A stretch of DNA of 64,000 nt, taken from Sepiola atlantica (Eukaryota; Mollusca; Cephalopoda; Sepiida; Sepiolidae). Position 1 is the stretch's first letter, and every line of letters starts with the position of its first letter. Below are positions 55,886 through 64,000 of the stretch, piece by piece. The notes under the pieces are model-generated. The model was given only the letters and a program-made list of their open reading frames with translations. It was not told the origin of the DNA and did no database searches. The stretch covers positions 155,650,107 to 155,714,106 of the forward strand of contig OY744520.1 of the NCBI GenBank assembly GCA_963556195.1, written 5' to 3'. The position numbers and the translations under genes are program-made.

Positions 55886-56408
55886 GAGAATACAGAGAAA
55901 AAAAAATTACAAACCCATTGTAACTGTCAGCATTTAAAATTTATTTTGTTTCCAAGTCTTCTCAGAATGCTAGCGGGATAGTTACATCTTTGAAATGATA
56001 GAAAAAGAAATATTCACCAACCAAAAAAGTAAATATTATAGGAAAAGACAGGGGAATGGAAAAAGAGGGCAAGCAACAAAAAGTAAGAGGAGTATACAAA
56101 TATGAAGAGTTCAGCCAATATTCATCCACAGCTGGAACAAAACAAAAATTAAACTATTACGGTTCGTCTATGAAGCCGTCCGACTAACACCTGGCATACG
56201 TATATTGACACGAAGTCGGACGGCTTAATGGACGCATCGTCTATTGCCTAGAAAAAAACATGTAATGGATTTTGATCAAAATTAGGATAGCACTTCAAGA
56301 TATAAGGTGTGTTATATCATTATATCTTGATGTCAAATTTGGTAACGTGACGCACATAACTCTTCTTATTCGAGGTATTTGTTTTATCCGTCCTTGGGCG
56401 GGTATTCT

Positions 56409-56415
<7 letters not shown>
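55886..56415. other. Unique stretch containing a strong hairpin
   Basis: No gene frame. The hairpin at 56,165-56,234 is listed separately. Confidence 0.5.
56173..56226. repeat. Perfect 13-bp GC-rich hairpin
   Basis: AAGCCGTCCGACT (56,173-56,185) and its exact complement AGTCGGACGGCTT (56,214-56,226) enclose a 28-base loop. Pairing extends outward with CGTCTAT/ATGGACG and one wobble. The high GC content contrasts with the surroundings. It could be the two ends of a tiny element or a stem-loop RNA; the sequence does not decide. Confidence 0.85.

Positions 56416-56444
<29 letters not shown>
56416..56444. repeat. Short (AT)n microsatellite
   Basis: About 29 bp of AT. Confidence 0.9.
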
Positions 56445-56446
<2 letters not shown>

Positions 56447-56734
56447 AGTCTCGGAAGTTTCTCAACCATTAAAACTATATTTTACAAAAAAATTAAAAAC
56501 AAATTATAGTCCCAAGTCTTTCAGTGGAAAATCACTCATGTAAGTCAATTTATTTTTTACAGTTATTATATTAGTTTGCTTCTAACACTATTTTAAGAGA
56601 TCATCAGTTGTTTACCATAAAAAATGGTAACACAATTTGTTGTTGTTTTTGATAACTCTTCGCCGCTTGCTGTGAATACCCGCCGACTTGATATTTAAAA
56701 GGTTAAATTCCTCCTAAATCCCAAGCTAATTTCT

Positions 56735-56850
56735 GGTTGCCAAATGGTAAGTGTGGTGTACTGCGATTGGTGATCGGGGTTCGCGCCCGGCGATTGTCGG
56801 GAATGAGCTTCCTGCACTGAATATTGCGTAAGCATGAAACATTGATGTCT
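56735..56850 (+). repeat. tRNA-derived SINE-like unit, copy 3
   Basis: A-box-like GGTTGCCAAATGGTAAG (56,735) and B box GGTTCGCGCC (56,778-56,787) are followed, 39 bp on, by CACTGAATATTGCGTAAGCA and TGAAAC. The spacing and tail match the two SINEs at 31.9-32.4 kb. Confidence 0.6.
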
Positions 56851-56878
56851 GTAGGTAATAAATAATTAATATGTATTT

Positions 56879-56940
<62 letters not shown>
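56879..56940. repeat. (AC)n then (AT)n compound microsatellite
   Basis: Short AC run then about 50 bp of AT, abutting the LINE fragment. Confidence 0.95.
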
Positions 56941-56942
<2 letters not shown>

Positions 56943-56946
<4 letters not shown>

Positions 56947-58012
56947 CTGCACGTACTGACGTTAGCGAAACCAACACTCAGACCGCATGGCGAAATTCAA
57001 CGTGATGTTTTCCTCCACCTTCAAAGGAAACATTTAAGAATCACAGCTCTAAACACCTTTGGGAGGAGGACAGGTTGTAAACGCAATCACTGGTATGATG
57101 CGTATTCTGCTACTTCCGATACAAAACGTTCATCCTTACTTACATACAAGGCCAACCTATCTCCTACATCGCTGGTTGTACTGATGTATCTCATAAGTGC
57201 AGTCGAAAACGGTGTCAGAGAAGCTCTGAACAACTACTTGAGGGACCTCTCCAAGGCTATTCAGCGGGTGGCTAATACAGGCAACATTTAAAACATGTAT
57301 GACGGGGTCAGAAGAGCTACTGACCCACAATAAACAAAACTGCACCACTGTAGTCGGAGTCAGTTGAACCCATACATGACAAAGTCAAGAAGTTGGACAG
57401 ATGGGTAGAACACTACTTCGAGCTTTACCCCAGGGACAATGTTGTAAATTACTTTTCTCTGGATGTAATTGATCGTTTTCCTCTAATGCATGAGCTCGAC
57501 GAGCAGCATTCCATAGAAGAACAGTCCAGTGCAATAGACATACTTCCATCTGGAAATGTAAGAGGAAAAGATTATATTCCAGCAGAGGTCTTAAAAAGTG
57601 GAAAAGCTAGCCTGCTTGAGCCCCTTCATAACCTTTTGATACCGTGTTGGAAATCTCAGTTCCTAAGAACATGAGAGACGCGGGCATCATCACACTCTAC
57701 AAACACTGCAGTATCTCACTGTTGAGCTTCGTTGGCAAGTTATTCGCACGCATAATACTACTGCGACTGCAAGTTCTTGCTGATCGAATTTACGCGAAAT
57801 CTCAATGCGGCTTTCGTTCAGAGAGATAAACCATGGATATAATATTCTCCTTTCGCCAGCTGCAAGAGAAGTGCAGAGAGCTAAACTAGCCTCAGTATTA
57901 TTCCGTTATAGATCTGACCAAGGCGTTCGATCGCCTGAGCAGAGATGGTCTGTCCAAGAATCTTCCTACTTATCGGGCGCTCACCTAAACTCCTCAGCAT
58001 CATAAGATTCTT
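56943..58012 (+). pseudogene. APE-type LINE reverse transcriptase fragment
   Basis: The segment reads, with frameshifts and stops, HWYDAYSATSDTKRS, KKLDRWVEHYFELYPRDNVV, LPSGNVRGKDYIPAEVLKSG, MRDAGIITLYK, ISLLSFVGKLFARIILLRLQ, VLADRIYAKSQCGFRSER, MDIIFSFRQLQEKCRE and IDLTKAFDRLSRDGLSK. It runs from the pre-RT linker through RT motifs 0-3 to motif A (IDLTKAFD). It is truncated before motif B, where the PLE terminal repeat begins. The 5' end is at the AT tract. The family is common in aquatic invertebrates; I cannot name the clade firmly. Confidence 0.8.
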
Positions 58013-58029
58013 TCAGGATTTAATTTTAA

Positions 58030-58302
58030 CTTTTATTTTTATTTTTTTGCCTCTTCTCTTCTTAAGTTACCTCAACTATTGCAACGCCACATTGTGTATT
58101 GTCGGCAGTTGAAACCCGTATTCCAGACATTTAATTTCCCTGATGATCTACCAAGCAAGTACCTGCTTGGTAGTGAAACACGTGTAGGAAAAAAGATTTA
58201 ATTTGAATAAATAATATTTGTAAGAAAAAATATCTTTAATAGTGATTATTGGTGTGCTGTAAGGAATGCTTTCGTAAGCCTTCATAAAATCACATATAAA
58301 TG
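58030..58302 (+). mobile_element. Probable solo PLE terminal repeat, copy 2
   Basis: Matches the reverse complement of 14,145-14,400 throughout. It lies directly after the truncated LINE fragment with no PLE coding sequence beside it. It contains the best preserved stem II of the hammerhead-like cores. Confidence 0.6.
58140..58179 (+). ncRNA. Hammerhead-ribozyme-like core with 10-bp stem II
   Basis: CTGATGA (58,140-58,146), a perfect stem CTACCAAGCA/TGCTTGGTAG (58,148-58,173) with a 6-nt loop, and GAAAC (58,175-58,179). The stem differs in sequence from other cores in the window while keeping the same layout. Stem I and the cleavage triplet are not evident. Confidence 0.45.
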
Positions 58303-58402
58303 CTCTGTACCCTGTAATCGAGTATCATCGAGCTTGTTTTTTATTGGAACAACCGCGGTCTTCACTGAATTATCTATTTTATAAGTGAAAAATCAAAATC
58401 TC

Positions 58403-60898
<2,496 letters not shown>

Positions 60899-60899
60899 G

Positions 60900-61073
60900 G
60901 GTGAAATAGTGAACAGTCAACTTACACTATGTCGGCTAAAAATACATTCGACGAGCATCGCGTGTATGTTAAGAAGTACCAGAAGTGTTATGGTCTTATT
61001 CATACGCTTAATAGTTACATCGAGTCTGCGTAGAAAAGTAGTTCCTAAGATACTGTAACAATTAGTTTGAATT
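60900..61073 (+). CDS. Candidate exon after a strong 3' splice site
   Basis: CGCTTCTCTCTTACTAACTT followed by ACAG (ends 60,899) combines a pyrimidine tract, a consensus-like branch site (TACTAAC) and an AG acceptor. After it, frame one is open for 56 codons to TAA at 61,068. Alternatively an ATG at 60,929 opens a 34-codon frame, starting MSAKNTFDEHRVYVKKYQKC and stopping at 61,033. Neither product is recognised, and no donor was found. It could be a terminal exon or a 5' leader exon, or chance. Confidence 0.25.
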
Positions 61074-61079
61074 TAATAT

Positions 61080-63000
61080 AACAAATTAACATGTTTTCCT
61101 CATCCGTTTAACACGTGTGAATTACTCTCTTTTTATCTTTATGCATCTCTCTCCTATAACTTTTTCTCATCTTCATCTATGTTCAAGTGATCGATACACA
61201 ACTGCAATGTATTTATCCCGTACCAACACACGAGACGAATGTTGTCAAGTCTATTCAAACCGTTTTCTTTTCTTTTTCTTATGCGTCTACTGCTACCCAG
61301 CCCGATCGAATACTCAAATGTTGTCAACCTCAACCCAGTCTATTCGTATTACAGTATCACTCCTATGTCCATTCAGATACGAAATTATATTATCTGTTAG
61401 GGTCACATTTATAAGTTACATATACTATCGTATGAAGACTATTTATTCATAAAATAAATACACCTATACTGAAACATATTAAGACTTTGAAGGAAGCAAC
61501 TTTAGCTAAATAATTGAATGTGTCATCAAATGACCCGAAGAGTTTATATGTCGTCAAGCAAAAAAATGAAAGCAAGCGTTATCGTCTATCTTCATGTACG
61601 TAGTTGTAAGTAATTGATGCATGATAGAAAACCTTCACCAAAACGATTTGAGTCAGCATAAAATAACCCGAAAAACATGTATTGTGTCATAAAGAAAGAA
61701 ACAAACAATCAATGAACCACACGGTATAATTGCATGTATTAGTTGTGATGAAACTCTAACGACTGGCAAATATGTTGAAAGTCGAAGGAACGATTTAATA
61801 GTCGACTCATCAAGTCAAACGCCGGTTAGATTATTGCTAGGATTGGCGGAAGCGTGCGTTCTTTGAGAGCTTTCCTCTTTATTCTTTTTAACGAAAATTA
61901 TGCATTCCGAGTGAACTCTTATGCAGTCTTTTTAAGCGTGAAAACTTTTTTCTTTCATCTGTCCGAAAGATAATCGGCAATTTGAAAGAAAGTGGGTCAG
62001 AAATAATGGAGTTAAGCAAAGATAAAATAATGAAGAATAAGAAGAACAAGAAAACACGCTGCGTTGTTAAACGAGCCAAAGTAATTGACTGCTTTTATCC
62101 TGTCAGATCGCCATTGAACATAGCGATTTGAGAAAAACGAATGATAAAGCCAGAAAGAAAGTACAAAAATAGACAGATAAAATTGAAGACTGTTGTGAAA
62201 TTTAACTTAAAAACAAAATAAAGTGTCAGAAACGTATTCCACTACCCTCTGTAATTATTCTCTTATTTCGAATTCTCACTCTATTTATCTCTATCGTTAT
62301 CTGTTTCTCTTTTTTCTTACAATCTATATATAATGTGGATTTGCTTATATTTTATAAAGTAAAGTCAGTTTGCCCTCTCATAGATAAGAGTGATCGCTTC
62401 AAAGCAGGTTGCGACTACGGTTCATATAAATTAGAGAAAAAGACATGTAAGGCACAGGCATTAATACTGATGGTTCAGTAGAATTGTTACAATATTGCCC
62501 CCATCCTGGTGAGATTCCCTAGGGAAGAATATGTATAGGGGTGTAAAAAAATACAATTTTTAGATGGATTTACAGAAAATAAAAAATACACCCGACATAT
62601 ACACCACTTTAAAGTGCAACGAATGCAACAAAAGTTGTCATTCTCGCATTATAAAATTGCGAATCTGTTTTATGAAGTACAAAAGAGTGAGACATATGAA
62701 AGGCGCTTATTAGTCAAACACAATCATATAAGAGAATCGGACGTTTGGAAAGAGTATGCAGTTAATTTGCTTTTGGTGAAAGTCAATGTAAGCATTAATC
62801 TCGGTCGTTAGGCTCTTCTCAAAGGTAACCTTGAAAGAGAAATAGCAATCGAAAGCTCAGATATATATTTGATGCAAAGAAACCAACTTATCCGAAAGGC
62901 AGGGGTTAAAAGATGAAATAAAGTAGTATTATGAATATTTACCGTGTTTTGTATTTTTCCAACGACGAAGAGTTAAAACAGAAATGGCGCCAAGTTTTGC
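61080..63000. other. Unique stretch, no confident gene
   Basis: Overlapping frames of 111 and 75 codons at 61,117-61,452 and one of 65 codons at 62,614-62,811 were inspected; none resembles a known family. Confidence 0.45.
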
Positions 63001-63011
63001 TACGTGGAGTG

Positions 63012-63045
63012 TATATATAAGGCGACGCCACTGAGAAAATCATTG
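63012..63045 (+). promoter_or_regulatory. Candidate TATA-type core promoter
   Basis: TATATAAGGCGACGCC (TATA box from 63,014) is followed 28 bases downstream by TCATTG, a possible initiator (A at 63,042). The GC-flanked TATA and correct spacing resemble a polymerase II core promoter. No coding exon was found downstream, so support is weak. Confidence 0.25.
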
Positions 63046-64000
63046 TGAAAATAGAACCGACAATATTCCAATCTGACAGCATAATATGTAACGGAATCAT
63101 TATTTATATATTCGCCACGTTTTAACAATAAAATATGATGGGAATTTAAATGGTGTTTAATCACATTTTAAAAGCATCAACATAATTACACATTATCATT
63201 ACGTTATTAGATTAGAATAAAAATTCCAACGAATCATTTTTATCGTCTGTGCTTATTGCAATCAAATCTGGAATCATGAAGTAAAGTAAATTCGCATATT
63301 ACTGATTATTTAACTGGCTCAATTTGGTGCTTGCCATTATTTTCTTTAATTCTCTCTAGAACCAGGTACTTCTAACTATGACTGCGTCAAGATTGCCAAG
63401 AATCATACGTAAAAGTGATGTCATGCCACTGATTGGATCTAAAGTTGGACACCTATGTCGTCAATTCATTTCACCGCTGCAGCCTCCTTCAATTCAGAAT
63501 ACATGAGATTCATATGCCGGTTTCACAGCATATAACACTTATTTGGGTTATGTATTGTCAAAACAATAGCTCTAATTAACAATCTCTTGCATACGATAAA
63601 TTGAACAACATGCATACCTTTTCCAGGGTAATATACAGTATTTCTAAACGCTATATCCGATTAATGATTGAAACGAAGGTTAGTTGATTAAATAGTCTGT
63701 TACTGTATCGATTACACAGATAAAAAAACACAAACAATATCTTAAGAAAACATATTTTACATTTCCTATCTGAAGTCCATAATTAAGGGCCGGTTTAGAG
63801 TGGAACGTAAACGCTTGGAACATACATGTATTGTTATAATAATTGTCTTCTCGTGTGATTGGGGTGTACACATAAACAAGAGATAACCCCTAAGTGTGAT
63901 CTTATGTTAATACACGTGGTCTACCTGGAGTAGGTGCCGTCTACACGGGCATAAGTACGCCATTTTATTTGGTGGCATGTTACTGCTTTTCCTCGGGATG
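63046..64000. other. Unique stretch to the window end, no gene seen
   Basis: Nothing recognised. Confidence 0.5.

Overview
This window looks like gene-poor animal chromosomal DNA. It is AT-rich and packed with long (AT)n, (TAA)n, (AC)n and (AG)n microsatellites and with broken transposable elements. A mollusc, most likely a cephalopod such as an octopus, would fit the mixture of Penelope-like elements (PLEs), TAA-associated R4/Dong-type LINEs, mariner relics and tRNA-type SINEs. That assignment is inference from composition and element mix; no diagnostic host gene is present. I found no complete protein-coding host gene. The best host-gene candidates are one possible internal exon (21,564-21,655, + strand), one possible splice acceptor and exon (60,900 onward) and one TATA-type promoter candidate (about 63,014).

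Layout. 1-2.4 kb: LINE reverse transcriptase remnant, microsatellites, a ~0.6 kb imperfect palindrome and a 140-bp MITE. 2.4-10.8 kb: mostly unique AT-rich DNA with a diverged U2-headed repeat (4.9 kb) and an R4/Dong-like 3' end on a (TAA)n array (6.2-6.6 kb). 10.8-15.8 kb: APE-type LINE remnant on the minus strand, TAA duplications, and a minus-strand PLE with its 3' region and terminal repeat. 16.2-20.0 kb: a mariner relic followed by a PLE whose ~714-bp termini form a nearly identical inverted repeat. 21.6-24.3 kb: candidate exon, a hAT-like element with 8-bp target duplication, and a jockey-like endonuclease remnant. 25.2-28.6 kb: a second PLE with inverted termini, a third PLE fragment with an open GIY-YIG frame, and a GT-rich block between direct repeats. 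29.3-32.5 kb: a ~375-bp tandem repeat and two tRNA-derived SINEs. 35.7-37.7 kb: two opposed copies of a GC-rich repeat, one starting with a U2 snRNA 5' end. 38.6-48 kb: two long R4/Dong-type LINEs in opposite orientation, flanking a 1.1-kb palindrome. 49.5-50.4 kb: PLE reverse transcriptase fragment. 51.1-55.0 kb: a third R4/Dong-type LINE interrupted by a mariner with intact terminal repeats and by an LTR-like segment. 56.7-58.3 kb: SINE-like unit, APE-type LINE reverse transcriptase fragment and a PLE terminal repeat. 58.5-64 kb: largely unique sequence.

The elements do not work together as a pathway; the window is a nested record of insertions. The coherent theme is the Penelope-like group: at least five fragments, two with inverted terminal repeats, and several terminal regions carrying a CTGATGA-stem-GAAA core resembling the hammerhead ribozymes known from PLE termini. 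Every reverse transcriptase or transposase frame I read is truncated or interrupted, so none appears autonomous. Motif alignments were made by eye against remembered family patterns; identities and boundaries are approximate unless a duplicated target site is cited.
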